DNA from: Alteromonas hispanica
GTDB taxonomy: Bacteria; Pseudomonadota; Gammaproteobacteria; Enterobacterales; Alteromonadaceae
NCBI RefSeq assembly: GCF_010500915.1
Contig: NZ_JAAAWP010000004.1
Location: 62,001 to 126,000, forward strand
Reading direction: 5' to 3'
Length of the DNA stretch: 64,000 nt
Shown: one piece after another, positions 19,323 to 29,459 of the stretch
How the letters are laid out: the number at the start of each line of letters is the position of its first letter
How positions within the stretch are numbered: the stretch's first letter is position 1
Notes under the pieces: model-generated
The model's input: only the letters and a program-made list of their open reading frames with translations
What the model was told of the DNA's origin: nothing
Database searches by the model: none
Translations under genes and position numbers: made by a program

Positions 19323-19684
19323 ATTGTTTTTCTCTTATTATATTTTTATGTGCTCTTTAAATGTTCGAAATTTTTAACAACCTTATTGCTAGGGCGTGTT
19401 GAGCATTGCTGACGAAACATTTTATTTACATCCCGCAGTTTACTTACTTTTTCAGTAAATTCAAAAATGTATGCTTACCTAACAAACTGCTGCAATGGAG
19501 GAGAATGCGTGGAGCGATGCCATAGAGGTAGAAGATTCAAGGTGAGCATGTAAACGAGAAATACACATATCAATGTTCTTCGTTATTACAATCTGTGCGT
19601 TTGCTTTTGTAAAATAACTGACAAAAAAGTATGTCAAAAACGTCACATTGCACTGTTATCGTTTGCAAAAACACGAGAGAAACT
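19323..19684. other. Divergent gap upstream of the OlsF-like gene
   Basis: It separates two divergent transcripts and holds AT-rich sequence. At 19607-19624 there is a weak match to a Pho box (see separate entry). No convincing open frame is seen. Confidence 0.4.
19607..19624 (+). promoter_or_regulatory. Weak Pho-box-like sequence
   Basis: TTGTAAA-ATAA-CTGACAA resembles two CTGTCAT-type half sites separated by 4 AT bases (4 of 7 and 5 of 7 matches). It lies about 60 bases before the preferred start of an OlsF-like gene, whose relatives act in phosphate-free lipid synthesis. Half-site quality is low and it may be chance. Confidence 0.25.
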
Positions 19685-21403
19685 ATGTTTACTGTCAACG
19701 ACGTTTTAACCAAACATTACCCTCAAGTTGCGAACAAGCCATTATTGTTTAAGTCACTGTCTTTTGCCCTTAGCCATCTGCTGCACGAAAAAGACATTCA
19801 AGAGTTTGGAAAAACCTATCCGCACTACCATGACATCGATTTTGTTGAACAAGTTTTAGCCTATTTCAATATTAGTTACTCTACCAGAGATATTGAAAAA
19901 GAGCGTATTCCCCATGAAGGGCGAGTGGTTATTATTGCAAATCACCCTATTGGATCTCTCGATGCCCTAGCACTAATAAAGTTGGTAAGTGAAGTTCGCC
20001 ACGATTTAAAAGTAGTTGCGAACGAAATGCTTATGGCTATTTCGCCGCTACACGACATGCTTTTACCGGTTAATAACATGGAAGGTGGCACGGCCAAGCA
20101 ACATTTATCGGCAATACATTCACATCTTGCTGAAGAGGGCGCCGTATTAATTTTTCCTGCAGGCGAGGTATCTCGTCTTCGTCCTCAGGGTGTGCGTGAT
20201 ACCCATTGGAACTCAGGCTTTTTGCGCATCGCGCGCCAAGTAAAATCCCCTATTCTTCCGGTTTATATCGACGCCAAAAACAGCCCACTATTTTATGGCG
20301 TTTCGATGATTTATAAACCCCTCGCCACTGCTTTGCTAGTTAAAGAGATGTTCAAGCAGCGACGCAAACACCTGCCAATACGTATCGGTGAACTCATTCC
20401 GTTTGAGTCTTATCAGCGACCATCAATAAACATTAAAGAAAAAGTAAAACTGTTTAAGCGACACCTTTACCGAATTGGCAGTAATAAGAGTGGTGTTTTT
20501 GAAACGCAGGCGCCTATTGCTATGCCCGAAGATAGAAAAGTCCTTTCTCAGGCCATTCGAAACTGTGAGCATTTAGGTCAAACCTCTGATGGGAAATCGA
20601 TTTATTTATACCAGCATAAACACTGCTCTCCCGTAATGAGAGAAATAGGTCGACTGCGCGAGATAGCATTTAGAGCCGTTGGAGAAGGAACCAACAAACG
20701 ACGGGATATCGATCAGTACGACTCACACTATTATCACCTTGTGCTGTGGGATGCGGACGATTTGGAAATTGTTGGTGCATATCGCTTCGGCGACGCTGAA
20801 ATACTCTCTAAAGCTAACCATGAAACCGGGCTTTACTCTGCAACACTGTTTGATTACGGCGATAACAATGACGCACTTTTTCAACAAGGTTTAGAGCTGG
20901 GAAGAAGCTTTGTTCAACCTCGCTATTGGGGTAAGCGTAGCTTAGATTATCTCTGGTACGGCATTGGTGTATTTTTAAGTCGCTACCCAAAATATAGGTA
21001 TTTGTTTGGTGCAGTTTCACTAAGTAACGCTTACCCTGAGCCAGCAAAAAATTTGCTAGTGCAGTTTTACTCCACGTACTTCCCTCCAAAGTTCGGAAAT
21101 GCTAGCTGTAAGCGCCCCTTTCAGGTAGGAAAGGACATTCCACATGTGTTTAAGGGTGACAATTACAAAGTGGAGTTCACCCAACTAAAACACTTACTGG
21201 CCAATATGGGGGTGAATGTGCCAACACTGTACAAACAGTATTCAGAAATTGCCCGTACTGGCGGTGTTGCTTTCCTCGGCTTTAACGTAGACCCAGACTT
21301 TAACGACTGTATAGATGGGTTAGTGGTAGTGGACACTATTGAAATAAAAGACAAAAAACGAAAAAGATACTTAGAACATGAAGAGTTAAAGGAAACGGCC
21401 TAG
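19685..21403 (+). CDS. OlsF-like bifunctional acyltransferase (PlsC-type + GNAT-type)
   Basis: Two acyltransferase domains are visible. Residues about 60-270 are PlsC/lysophospholipid-type with 'ANHPIGSLD' (the HX5D variant of the usual HX4D) and 'IFPAGEVSR'. Residues about 300-500 are an OlsB/GNAT-like N-acyltransferase with 'REIAFRAVGEGTNKRRDIDQYD' and 'YRFGDAEIL...FDYGD'. This order matches OlsF, which makes ornithine lipid by N- then O-acylation. I chose the ATG at 19685 (572 residues) because GAGAG precedes it and the hydrophobic core begins there; an upstream ATG at 19631 would add 18 residues and has no good RBS. The amino acid head group cannot be told from sequence. It is monocistronic and divergent from the SDR cluster. 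Confidence 0.75.
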   Translation: MFTVNDVLTKHYPQVANKPLLFKSLSFALSHLLHEKDIQEFGKTYPHYHDIDFVEQVLAYFNISYSTRDIEKERIPHEGRVVIIANHPIGSLDALALIKLVSEVRHDLKVVANEMLMAISPLHDMLLPVNNMEGGTAKQHLSAIHSHLAEEGAVLIFPAGEVSRLRPQGVRDTHWNSGFLRIARQVKSPILPVYIDAKNSPLFYGVSMIYKPLATALLVKEMFKQRRKHLPIRIGELIPFESYQRPSINIKEKVKLFKRHLYRIGSNKSGVFETQAPIAMPEDRKVLSQAIRNCEHLGQTSDGKSIYLYQHKHCSPVMREIGRLREIAFRAVGEGTNKRRDIDQYDSHYYHLVLWDADDLEIVGAYRFGDAEILSKANHETGLYSATLFDYGDNNDALFQQGLELGRSFVQPRYWGKRSLDYLWYGIGVFLSRYPKYRYLFGAVSLSNAYPEPAKNLLVQFYSTYFPPKFGNASCKRPFQVGKDIPHVFKGDNYKVEFTQLKHLLANMGVNVPTLYKQYSEIARTGGVAFLGFNVDPDFNDCIDGLVVVDTIEIKDKKRKRYLEHEELKETA

Positions 21404-21583
21404 GCAAGCCTACCGCCCTTTTTGTTTGGCAACATGAAAACTTATTTATGAATGCAGCTGTAACGTTGTGATGTTGGCATTTAATGCAATAGATTGGTAT
21501 AAGAGACGAAGTTTCGTTTAGACCCGTCATTTGTCTAATGCGTGCATCCCAGTAAACGGCCGTAAGAAAGATAAAGGTTTTTC

Positions 21584-21754
21584 ATGATAAAAATAATTGT
21601 ACTCGTTCCATTAATCTTATCGCTACTATGGTTTGGTTATTTACAAGCAAATAAATACACTCTGGAACAAGGCAAACAGGGCTTTCTCTATATTTTGGTT
21701 TTGTCTGGAGTTATAGCGCTGTTTTACACCCTTATGATGTTCTTAACACATTAG
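21584..21754 (+). CDS. Small membrane protein of unknown function (56 residues)
   Basis: ATG at 21584 with AAAGG six bases upstream. The product has two hydrophobic helices (IIVLVPLILSLLWFGYL and FLYILVLSGVIALFYTLMMF) joined by a short polar loop 'QANKYTLEQGKQG'. A good RBS, two clean membrane segments and a position in an otherwise empty stretch support a real gene. I do not recognise the family. It starts 180 bases after the OlsF-like gene on the same strand. Confidence 0.6.
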   Translation: MIKIIVLVPLILSLLWFGYLQANKYTLEQGKQGFLYILVLSGVIALFYTLMMFLTH

Positions 21755-22298
21755 AAGCAGCCATTCTCCCTCCTCAATCGTTTTTACTGCGTGGCGTTTC
21801 AGTTTCGCTGCAATGTGGCTGTTTTTTATCGCTGATATTTTCCGGCGTCGTCAACGACATCAATAAGCGGTTCAGTGTCAGCTTCAATACCTGCTTTAAA
21901 GTTTCACTTCAATCCTTCCAATGCATAAGACAGCCTCAGAGCATGGCTAGCGCTTTGTTTACAAGCGCTCTTTAAATGCATATGCATTTGCTCCTAGCGT
22001 TGCGTTATGAACTTTACCTACAGGTAGGCGTACCCATGTGTAAAGAGGCGTCTTATGACGCCGTTCAATAACGATACGGCTCTACAAACGGTTTATTCAA
22101 GTATATGAGAATATTGAAATAATAAAGCGCTAAGCTTGGTCCTCGACGTTTTATTTCGGGATGCTATTTAGCAGACTACTTTTACGCTTTCAGATTGAAT
22201 TGCCGCCCTTGCTTTAACATCTACCCTGTTACGAATACTCGGTATCAGTAAGCAATTAAGGCATTGCCCGAGGAGCTAAACATAAAAGGAAAATCTGC
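21755..22298. other. Non-coding gap upstream of katG
   Basis: No credible open frame. It holds an inverted repeat GCGCTT-N7-AAGCGC around 21951-21969, a perfect 16-bp palindrome AAATGCATATGCATTT at 21974-21989 and a TACCT-AC-AGGTA dyad near 22015-22027. The katG promoter should lie toward the right end; I could not identify an OxyR site by eye. Confidence 0.45.
21974..21989. repeat. 16-bp perfect palindrome
   Basis: AAATGCATATGCATTT reads the same on both strands. It sits a few bases after another inverted repeat (GCGCTT/AAGCGC) in the gap upstream of katG. It may be a regulator site or chance. Confidence 0.5.
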
Positions 22299-24563
22299 AT
22301 GTCTGATAAAATGAAGTGCCCCATCGCCGGCGGTTACGAAACGATAGAAAGTAAACGTATTGGTGGTGCAATAGGCACTCCACCTATGAATGCTAATTGG
22401 TGGCCAGGTCAACTGCCCATTGAGCTGCTGCATAGCCAATCTCCCGCTGCAAACCCGCTGGGAGAAGATTTTGATTACCCTGCCGCCTTTGCATCTCTTG
22501 ACCTAGACGCTGTAAAAAAAGATATCTTAGAACTGTTAACTAGCTCTCACGATTTTTGGCCCGCAGACTACGGCAACTACGGACCGCAAATGATCCGCAT
22601 GGCGTGGCACTCTGCAGGCTCGTACCGTGTATTTGACGGCAGAGGTGGCTCTGCACAAGGCCTTCAGCGTTTTGCTCCACTTTATTCATGGGAAGATAAC
22701 GGCAATATTGATAAATCTATCCGTTTACTCCAACCCATCAAACTGAAATACGGCGACAATATATCGTGGGCAGATTTGATCATGCTCACGGGAAATCTCG
22801 CTCTTGAGCAAATGGGCTTTAAAACCTTTGGTTTTGGTGGCGGCAGAATTGACTGCTGGGAAGCTGACGATGCGACTTATTGGGGGCCAGAGACTGAAAT
22901 GGCCACTCAAGACAAACGCTGGACAGGCGAGCCCGGTACCGAAGACTACGATCTTGAAAATCCGCTTGCAGCATCACGTCAATCATTGATTTACGTTCAT
23001 CCCGAGGGCCCGTTTGGGAATATGGACCCTGTATCTTCAGCCCAAGAAATACGTATCACCTTTGGCAGAATGGGAATGAACGATGAAGAAACCGTTGCTT
23101 TAATCGCGGGTGGGCACGCATTTGGAAAGAGTCACGGTGGCTCTGACAAATCTCACCTTGGGCCAGAGCCAAGCGCTGCTCCCATTGAAAGCCAAGGACT
23201 TGGTTGGTTAAACAGCAACGGCACGGGTAATGCCCAATACACCACAACGAATGGTATAGAGGGTGCGTGGACATCAAACCCCACACGCTGGGATCATGAG
23301 TACCTGAAAAACTTGTTTAAGTTTGAATGGGAACAAACGGAAAGCCCCGCCGGTGGTAAGGCTTGGCGCCCTAAAAATGGAGAGGCAGCAGATCTCATTC
23401 CAGATGCACATGTGGAAGGACTTCGCCATCCTCCTATGATGATGACAACAGATATAGCCCTGATAAAAGATCCAGCCTACAAAGAAATATGTGAAAAGTT
23501 TTTAGCTGAGCCAGCATTGTTAGACGACGCGTTTGCGAAAGCCTGGTATAAACTGATTCATAGAGACATGGGGCCTAAAAACAGACTACTAGGCCCTGAT
23601 GTCCCTGATGAGACTCTTATCTGGCAAGATCCCATTCCCAAGTGCGATCACGAGCTTATCGACGAAGACGATATTGCCGCATTAAAGGCGAGCATTCTGG
23701 CCAGCGATCAAAGCATATCTGCTCTTGTTAGCGCGGCATGGGCATCGGCCTCTACGTTTAGAAAAACAGACCTTAGGGGCGGCGCAAATGGTGCAAGAGT
23801 TCGCCTTGACCCTATGATTAATTGGGAAGTCAATAATCCAAAGCAATTAAAGAGTGTTCTGCACACCCTTGAGGACATTCAAAAAACCTTCAACGATGCG
23901 CAAACAAGTAAGCGAGTCTCCTTGGCCGACCTGGTAGTATTAGCTGGTGGCACTGCGATAGAAAAAGCAGCAGAAGAAGCTGGTATCGAAATCATTGTGC
24001 CTTTCGACGCCGGTAGAATGGATGCAACGCCAGAACAAACCGATGAGCACAACATATCGTTTCTTGAACCCCACGCAGACGGTTTCAGAAATTATATAAA
24101 ACCAGGCAGTTCGTTAGAAGATCGTACGGTAGATAGCGAGCGTATGTTAATCGATAGAGCTCATTTATTAGACCTGACTGCGCCAGAGTTGACAGCACTA
24201 GTTGGCGGTCTTAGGGTGCTTGATACCAATTTCGACGGCTCTCAGCACGGCGTATTTACGCAAACGCCAGGTGTATTGAGCAATGACTTTTTCGTCAACC
24301 TACTCGACATCAACACCAAATGGGCTCCTGTAGACGACAAGAACCAAGTGTTCAATGGTAAAGACGTGGCTACAGGTAAAAAGAAATGGTCGGCTACTCG
24401 CTGTGACTTAGTGTTCGGTTCAAACCTGCAATTAAGAGCGGTTTGCGATGTTTACGGAGCATCTACTGGGCATGAAAAGTTTGTGAATGCATTTGTTAAA
24501 GCCTGGTATAAAGTAATGAACTTAGATCGTTTCGACTTGCAAAATGAGCATTACCGCTCATAG
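22299..24563 (+). CDS. katG: Catalase-peroxidase KatG
   Basis: This 754-residue heme enzyme degrades hydrogen peroxide and has peroxidase activity. Both halves of the class I duplication are present. The distal triad is Arg100, Trp103, His104 ('[11 protein letters not shown]'), and the proximal heme ligand is His272 ('GGHAFGK'). The Met-Tyr-Trp crosslink residues needed for catalase activity are present as Trp103, Tyr231 ('IYVHPEGP') and Met257 ('FGRMGMND'). No signal peptide is seen, so it is cytoplasmic. A purine-rich RBS (AAAAGGAAAA) precedes the start. A terminator follows, so it is a single-gene unit. OxyR control is likely in general but no site was identified. Confidence 0.98.
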   Translation: MSDKMKCPIAGGYETIESKRIGGAIGTPPMNANWWPGQLPIELLHSQSPAANPLGEDFDYPAAFASLDLDAVKKDILELLTSSHDFWPADYGNYGPQMIRMAWHSAGSYRVFDGRGGSAQGLQRFAPLYSWEDNGNIDKSIRLLQPIKLKYGDNISWADLIMLTGNLALEQMGFKTFGFGGGRIDCWEADDATYWGPETEMATQDKRWTGEPGTEDYDLENPLAASRQSLIYVHPEGPFGNMDPVSSAQEIRITFGRMGMNDEETVALIAGGHAFGKSHGGSDKSHLGPEPSAAPIESQGLGWLNSNGTGNAQYTTTNGIEGAWTSNPTRWDHEYLKNLFKFEWEQTESPAGGKAWRPKNGEAADLIPDAHVEGLRHPPMMMTTDIALIKDPAYKEICEKFLAEPALLDDAFAKAWYKLIHRDMGPKNRLLGPDVPDETLIWQDPIPKCDHELIDEDDIAALKASILASDQSISALVSAAWASASTFRKTDLRGGANGARVRLDPMINWEVNNPKQLKSVLHTLEDIQKTFNDAQTSKRVSLADLVVLAGGTAIEKAAEEAGIEIIVPFDAGRMDATPEQTDEHNISFLEPHADGFRNYIKPGSSLEDRTVDSERMLIDRAHLLDLTAPELTALVGGLRVLDTNFDGSQHGVFTQTPGVLSNDFFVNLLDINTKWAPVDDKNQVFNGKDVATGKKKWSATRCDLVFGSNLQLRAVCDVYGASTGHEKFVNAFVKAWYKVMNLDRFDLQNEHYRS

Positions 24564-24591
24564 CTTTTTGAGTAAAAACTGATTTACCTGA

Positions 24592-24621
24592 AAGCCTAGC
24601 CCAAATAGCTAGGCTTTTTAT
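24592..24621 (+). terminator. Rho-independent terminator after katG
   Basis: Perfect 9-bp stem AAGCCTAGC / GCTAGGCTT with a 7-base loop, followed by TTTATTTT. Confidence 0.9.
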
Positions 24622-24638
24622 TTTACTGCAAATCAAGG

Positions 24639-27182
24639 ATGGAACACTTTCACGCTATGACTAGCTCGGTAAATGACAACGTGCAAGTGCGCGGAACGCG
24701 CGTTCACAATTTAAAATCTCTCGACGTTGATATCCCAAGAAACTGTATTGTCGCTTTTACAGGGATATCTGGGTCTGGTAAATCTTCTCTCGCATTTGGG
24801 ACTCTATTTGCCGAAGCACAGCATCGTTACCTAGACTCAGTATCACCCTATGCCCGACGACTAATAGATCAGATTGAAAAGCCTGAGGTAGACAGTATTG
24901 AGGGTTTACCACCAGCAGTTGGACTTCATCAGCATAGGGGGTCTCCTTCAGTGCGTTCTTCAGTAGGTAGTATCACTACCATATCGAACAGCCTACGCAT
25001 GCTATATTCCCGCGCCGGTGAATATCCAGAGGGACAGAACATCATCTATGCAGATGCGTTTTCACCTAATACCGTCGAAGGCGCCTGCGATAAATGCCAA
25101 GGCATAGGCAAAGTTTTTGATGTTACCGAAGATAAACTGGTACCAGACCCACACCTCTCTATTCGTGAAGGAGCAATAGCGGCTTGGCCAGGTGCATGGC
25201 AGGGTAAAAATTTGGTGAGAGTACTGCTATCACTGGATATTGATGTAGACATTCCATGGAATGAACTGCCTGCAGACACGCGTCAATGGATCTTATTTAC
25301 CGACGAGTCACCTCAAGTTCCTGTTTATAGAAATTATAACTTGGCGCAAACTCGTCGTGCGCTAAAAGACAACGAACCCGCTAGCTATAAGGGAAAGTTT
25401 GTCAGCGCAAAAAGCTATGTGCTTGAAACATTCAAATATTCACAGAAAGAAAAAATAAAGCGGCGTGTTGCCGAGTATTTGAACGTAGCTACCTGTTCTC
25501 AATGCAATGGTAAGAAGCTTAAACAGTCGTCGCTCTCTGTAACGCTTTGTGGCAAAGATATTATTGAGTTTTCACGTCTTTCCCTAAGTGATGTTGCTTC
25601 ACGACTATCTGACTTGCTCGAAAGCGTTGCAAACCAACAAAACGAAAAAGCGAAGGTGTTGAATAATATCGCTAACGATATTCTCGCGCGACTTGCTCCA
25701 ATTATTGCTCTTGGCCTTGGCTATCTCTCTTTAGAACGAAGCACAACTACAGTGTCTGCCGGTGAACTTCAGCGTTTGCGTTTAGCCACACAAATCAAAT
25801 CTAAACTTTTCGGCGTTGTGTACATTATGGATGAGCCGTCTTCGGGCCTACATCCAAACGACATTGATGCGCTTTTAGCGGCTTTTGATGAACTTGTTAG
25901 TGCCGGCAATACTGTATTTCTGGTAGAGCATAACGTACGTGTAATAAAGCATGCAAATTGGGTGGTAGATGTGGGCCCTAAAGCTGGAGACGGTGGAGGC
26001 CAAGTCGTATTTAACGGCCCAGCAGAAAAGTTAAAAAACGCAACTGAGTCAGAAACATCGCAATTCTTATTTAATAACGCCCTCAGCCTTCCCCGCTTCA
26101 ATCGCAAACCTACTGGCTGGCTTTCGTTAAAGAATATCTATAAAAACAACTTAAAGGGTTTGGACTGCAAGTTCCCCCTTGGCACGATAACAACGGTAAC
26201 TGGGGTGTCTGGCTCGGGTAAATCGAGTTTAGTCAGTCACGCCCTAGTTGAATTAATTAAACAGGCGCTTACAAGCGCTGGCAAAGGTAAGAGCACCGAT
26301 CGGAGTTTAGATAAAAACTCGCATTTAGACGTTGATGAAACAGCACTTTTAAACAGTGACAAAGACGAGCCTGCTAATGGACACATAGCAGGTGGCTTGG
26401 AACAGGTAAAACGTCTGGTCGTGGTAAACCAAGCTCCTATAGGCAGAACGCCTCGCTCTAACTTGGCAACATACACAGGTCTTTTCGACCACGTGAGAAA
26501 ACTATTCGCCGCTACCGCTTCTGCAAAACAGTTGGGCTATAACGCTGGCCGCTTTTCATTTAACACCACTAAGGGTAGATGCGAGAATTGTGAAGGTGTT
26601 GGCTTTGTCTCAGTAGAGCTTCTATTTATGCCAAGCGTTTATTCCCCCTGCCCGGTTTGTCATACAAAACGATACGACGAAGATACGTTATCAGTAACAT
26701 GGAATGGCCTTTCCATTGCCGATGTTTTATCACTGAGTGTGGCAGAGGCGCACGAGATATTTGCCGACGAAGCCCCTATTTGTCGGGCACTAGAGGCATT
26801 GCAGCAAGTTGGGCTAGATTATTTACGGTTAGGTCAACCTGCAACCGAGTTATCTGGTGGCGAAGTCCAGAGAATAAAATTAGCAACCGAATTAAAACGG
26901 GTTGAAAAGAAGAACGCGCTTTATGTCCTTGATGAGCCTACCACAGGACTGCATCCAGCTGACATAAGCTTGTTAATGGCACATTTGAATACCTTGGTCG
27001 ATGAAGGCAGCAGCGTAGTTATGGTAGAGCATAATATGCAGGTAGCGTTTGCTAGCGACTACATTATAGATATAGGCCCGGGTGCAGGAATAGAAGGTGG
27101 TGACGTTGTGGCACAAGGAACACCTCAAGAAGTATCGGCAAACAAAAAAAGTAAAACTGCTCCCTTTTTAAACGTCCAATAA
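24639..27182 (+). CDS. UvrA-like ABC ATPase without UvrB-binding domain (UvrA2 type)
   Basis: The 847-residue protein has the UvrA architecture: two Walker A motifs (TGISGSGKSS at 41-50 and GVSGSGKSS), two signatures (VSAGELQRLRLA and LSGGEVQRIKLA) and two Walker B motifs (MDEPSSGLHP and LDEPTTGLHP). The signature-domain zinc Cys pairs are kept (CDKC, CSQC, CENC, CPVC). Compared with UvrA of about 940 residues, the stretch between 'SRAGEYPEG' and 'GACDKC' is very short: the UvrB-binding domain and first zinc module are missing. This is the UvrA2/DrrC-like class, linked to tolerance of DNA-damaging drugs, with unclear function. It cannot replace UvrA in excision repair with UvrB by itself. An insertion of about 40 polar residues follows the second Walker A. 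Confidence 0.9.
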   Translation: MEHFHAMTSSVNDNVQVRGTRVHNLKSLDVDIPRNCIVAFTGISGSGKSSLAFGTLFAEAQHRYLDSVSPYARRLIDQIEKPEVDSIEGLPPAVGLHQHRGSPSVRSSVGSITTISNSLRMLYSRAGEYPEGQNIIYADAFSPNTVEGACDKCQGIGKVFDVTEDKLVPDPHLSIREGAIAAWPGAWQGKNLVRVLLSLDIDVDIPWNELPADTRQWILFTDESPQVPVYRNYNLAQTRRALKDNEPASYKGKFVSAKSYVLETFKYSQKEKIKRRVAEYLNVATCSQCNGKKLKQSSLSVTLCGKDIIEFSRLSLSDVASRLSDLLESVANQQNEKAKVLNNIANDILARLAPIIALGLGYLSLERSTTTVSAGELQRLRLATQIKSKLFGVVYIMDEPSSGLHPNDIDALLAAFDELVSAGNTVFLVEHNVRVIKHANWVVDVGPKAGDGGGQVVFNGPAEKLKNATESETSQFLFNNALSLPRFNRKPTGWLSLKNIYKNNLKGLDCKFPLGTITTVTGVSGSGKSSLVSHALVELIKQALTSAGKGKSTDRSLDKNSHLDVDETALLNSDKDEPANGHIAGGLEQVKRLVVVNQAPIGRTPRSNLATYTGLFDHVRKLFAATASAKQLGYNAGRFSFNTTKGRCENCEGVGFVSVELLFMPSVYSPCPVCHTKRYDEDTLSVTWNGLSIADVLSLSVAEAHEIFADEAPICRALEALQQVGLDYLRLGQPATELSGGEVQRIKLATELKRVEKKNALYVLDEPTTGLHPADISLLMAHLNTLVDEGSSVVMVEHNMQVAFASDYIIDIGPGAGIEGGDVVAQGTPQEVSANKKSKTAPFLNVQ

Positions 27183-27185
27183 AAA

Positions 27186-27210
27186 GGGCACCTTTCGGTG
27201 CCCTCTTGTT
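27186..27210 (+). terminator. Terminator after the UvrA2-type gene
   Basis: Stem GGGCACC / GGTGCCC with a TTTC loop just after the stop. The T tract (TCTTGTTTC) is imperfect. Confidence 0.75.
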
Positions 27211-27297
27211 TCTATTCGATGCGCTTTGTACTATTTCGCTGTTTTTACTATGACGCTCTTTTTACTATGACGCTTTGCGCAGAATAGAACAGCACGC

Positions 27298-29190
27298 TTA
27301 TATGCTTTCAGCGACAGTAACTTCAGCCTGTGAGCGAAGCGCTTCTATATATTGCTCGTACATACGCTGACCGTTCATCTGGCCTAAACGCTCTTTTAAG
27401 CTATTGCCTAGTTCAGCTTCTAACACTGGTGCATCGTTAACGCCTTCAAGCTGAACCACAGCTACATCGCCATTTACTGTTGTTGCAACATCGATATTAC
27501 CATCACCCTCTGGCGCTAGCGTAAACAATGTCTCTACAACAGCAGATGCCAAGTTATTACTATTTCTAGCTACAGCTTGTGCCGTTTCCCAAGACACCGA
27601 CTTTTCAGAGAGTAAAGATGATACATCATCACCTGCACGAACCTTACTCGCTACGTCTCTTGCCCAAGCCTCTGCTGCTTCTTGCGCTTTTGTTACTTTT
27701 ACAGAGGCTTCAATACTTTCTCTAACCTCATCAAGAGACTGTGTGCGTTGAGGCTCGTGTTCGATTACACGAACGGCAACAATATTTTCATCATCTATTT
27801 CAATGATGTCACTATTTACACGTTCATCTATTAGCTCTGGAGAGAAAGCAACCTCTAATACTGCCGGCGAGTTAACACTCTCTGGTGCAGAAGTGCGGCT
27901 AAACATAGTGGTTTCCTGAACAGGAAGGTTTACGGCATTGGCTGCATCTTCTAACGTATCAGGCACCTCAAACGCAATCTCAGCTAATGTGTTTTGAAGC
28001 TCGAAATACTTTTCCATTGCTTGGTCGTAAAGCAATGAATCTCGGATGTCACCAGCAACTTCTTCGAAAGACTTTGTTTGAGCTTCATTGATGTCGGTCA
28101 GCTTAATGATGTGAAAACCAAAATCGGTCTCAACAATATCAGAGATATCACCCACACTTTCTAATGAAAAAGCGGCTTCATCAAATGCTGCATCCATCAT
28201 TTCAGGCGTTATAAAATCAAGATCACCACCGTTTTCTGCAGAAAAAGTATCATCTGAGTTTTCTGACGCCAAAGTGGCAAAATCAGCACCGTCATCGAGT
28301 TGTGCTTTCAGCGCTTCAATTTCTGCTCTTGCGGCATCAACATCATCACCTGACTCAATTAGGATATGTGATACACGACGCTCTTCTTCTTTTCCGTAGC
28401 TCGCTAAGTTATTCTCATAGTAAGTGCGCACTGCATCTTCATCAACAGATACTCTGCTCTTAAGGTCTTCTACGCTCAACTTCACGTAAGCTAACTTTAC
28501 TTTCTCTTCTGTATCAAAAGAGGCAATATTGTTGTTGTAGAAGGCATCGATGTCTTCTTCGCTCACTTCTACGCTATCAGCAAAAGCATCAGCACTTACA
28601 ACTGCATATTTTGCATCACGAGTTTGACGTTGTAATGTATTTGCTAGCTCTACTTCGCTGTCCAGAGAGAACGCAGACGTTGTTAACGCCGCGGCTAACT
28701 GATTTTGCGTCATTTGAATACGAAGATAATTGCGAAAGTCCGTGGGGCTAAACCCATTTTGACGGAGAATAGTTTGGAAGCGTTCATTATCAAATTGACC
28801 ACCAAACTGAAATTCAGGCATTTGAACAATCGTTTCTCTAATTTGCTCGTCACTAACGCGTAGGCCCAGTTCCGTCGCCTGCTGCTGTATAAGCTTCTCA
28901 GCAATTAGACGATCTAAAGCGTTACGGCGGAAGTTAGCCAAGTACTCTTCACTTGAGAAAAGCTGAGCGACACTCTCGCCAAACTGCGACTCCATTTGTG
29001 CCCGCTGGTTTTGATAGGCACGGTCTAGCTCTTGGGCCGATATTTCTTCGCCATTTACTGTGGCCACCGCTGAGGTGCCTGGTGATGTAAGGTAGCTACC
29101 CACACCCGCAAATACGAAACTCAAAACGATTAGCGCAATGATTGCCATCGCCCATGGGCCTTGAGAACCTTCTCTGATTCTTTCTAGCAT
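27298..29190 (-). CDS. ppiD: Periplasmic folding chaperone PpiD
   Basis: This 630-residue protein (E. coli PpiD 623) has one N-terminal membrane anchor (about 12-34) and then a SurA-like N-terminal chaperone region. A parvulin domain lies at about 272-366 ('RRVSHILIESGDD...DFGFHIIKLTD'), and a long C-terminal region follows. It is anchored in the inner membrane facing the periplasm and assists newly exported proteins near SecYEG. It follows hupB and lon on the same strand, the conserved gammaproteobacterial order. There is a terminator between hupB and this gene, so it likely has its own promoter in the 269-base gap. Confidence 0.96.
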   Translation of the reverse strand: MLERIREGSQGPWAMAIIALIVLSFVFAGVGSYLTSPGTSAVATVNGEEISAQELDRAYQNQRAQMESQFGESVAQLFSSEEYLANFRRNALDRLIAEKLIQQQATELGLRVSDEQIRETIVQMPEFQFGGQFDNERFQTILRQNGFSPTDFRNYLRIQMTQNQLAAALTTSAFSLDSEVELANTLQRQTRDAKYAVVSADAFADSVEVSEEDIDAFYNNNIASFDTEEKVKLAYVKLSVEDLKSRVSVDEDAVRTYYENNLASYGKEEERRVSHILIESGDDVDAARAEIEALKAQLDDGADFATLASENSDDTFSAENGGDLDFITPEMMDAAFDEAAFSLESVGDISDIVETDFGFHIIKLTDINEAQTKSFEEVAGDIRDSLLYDQAMEKYFELQNTLAEIAFEVPDTLEDAANAVNLPVQETTMFSRTSAPESVNSPAVLEVAFSPELIDERVNSDIIEIDDENIVAVRVIEHEPQRTQSLDEVRESIEASVKVTKAQEAAEAWARDVASKVRAGDDVSSLLSEKSVSWETAQAVARNSNNLASAVVETLFTLAPEGDGNIDVATTVNGDVAVVQLEGVNDAPVLEAELGNSLKERLGQMNGQRMYEQYIEALRSQAEVTVAESI

Positions 29191-29413
29191 GATTATTCTT
29201 CAACTCCGTTGCTTACTACTGATACCCGATTAACTCTTTAAGCTAGTTATGAGAAAGATTAACCGATGGTAAATAAGCGATGATTATAACCTAATGCCGA
29301 TGAAGATAAACGACCTAAAACAACTAATCTGTGTGTTCCGAAGACAGTTTTATCACGTTTACCGAAAAGCAAACCTATTCGCGGCGGGGTTATTGATTAT
29401 GTTACTGACAAAT

Positions 29414-29445
29414 AAAAAAGGCGATGGACCAGCCATCGCCTTTTT
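29414..29445 (-). terminator. Rho-independent terminator after hupB
   Basis: Perfect stem AAAAAGGCGATGG / CCATCGCCTTTTT with loop ACCAG and T tract on the minus strand, 15 bases after the hupB stop. Confidence 0.93.
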
Positions 29446-29459
29446 CTATATTTTTTAAC

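Noticed and set aside
21951..22030. Integron attC-like site
   Set aside because: The dyads do not show the R/L box consensus and there is no integrase or cassette array nearby.
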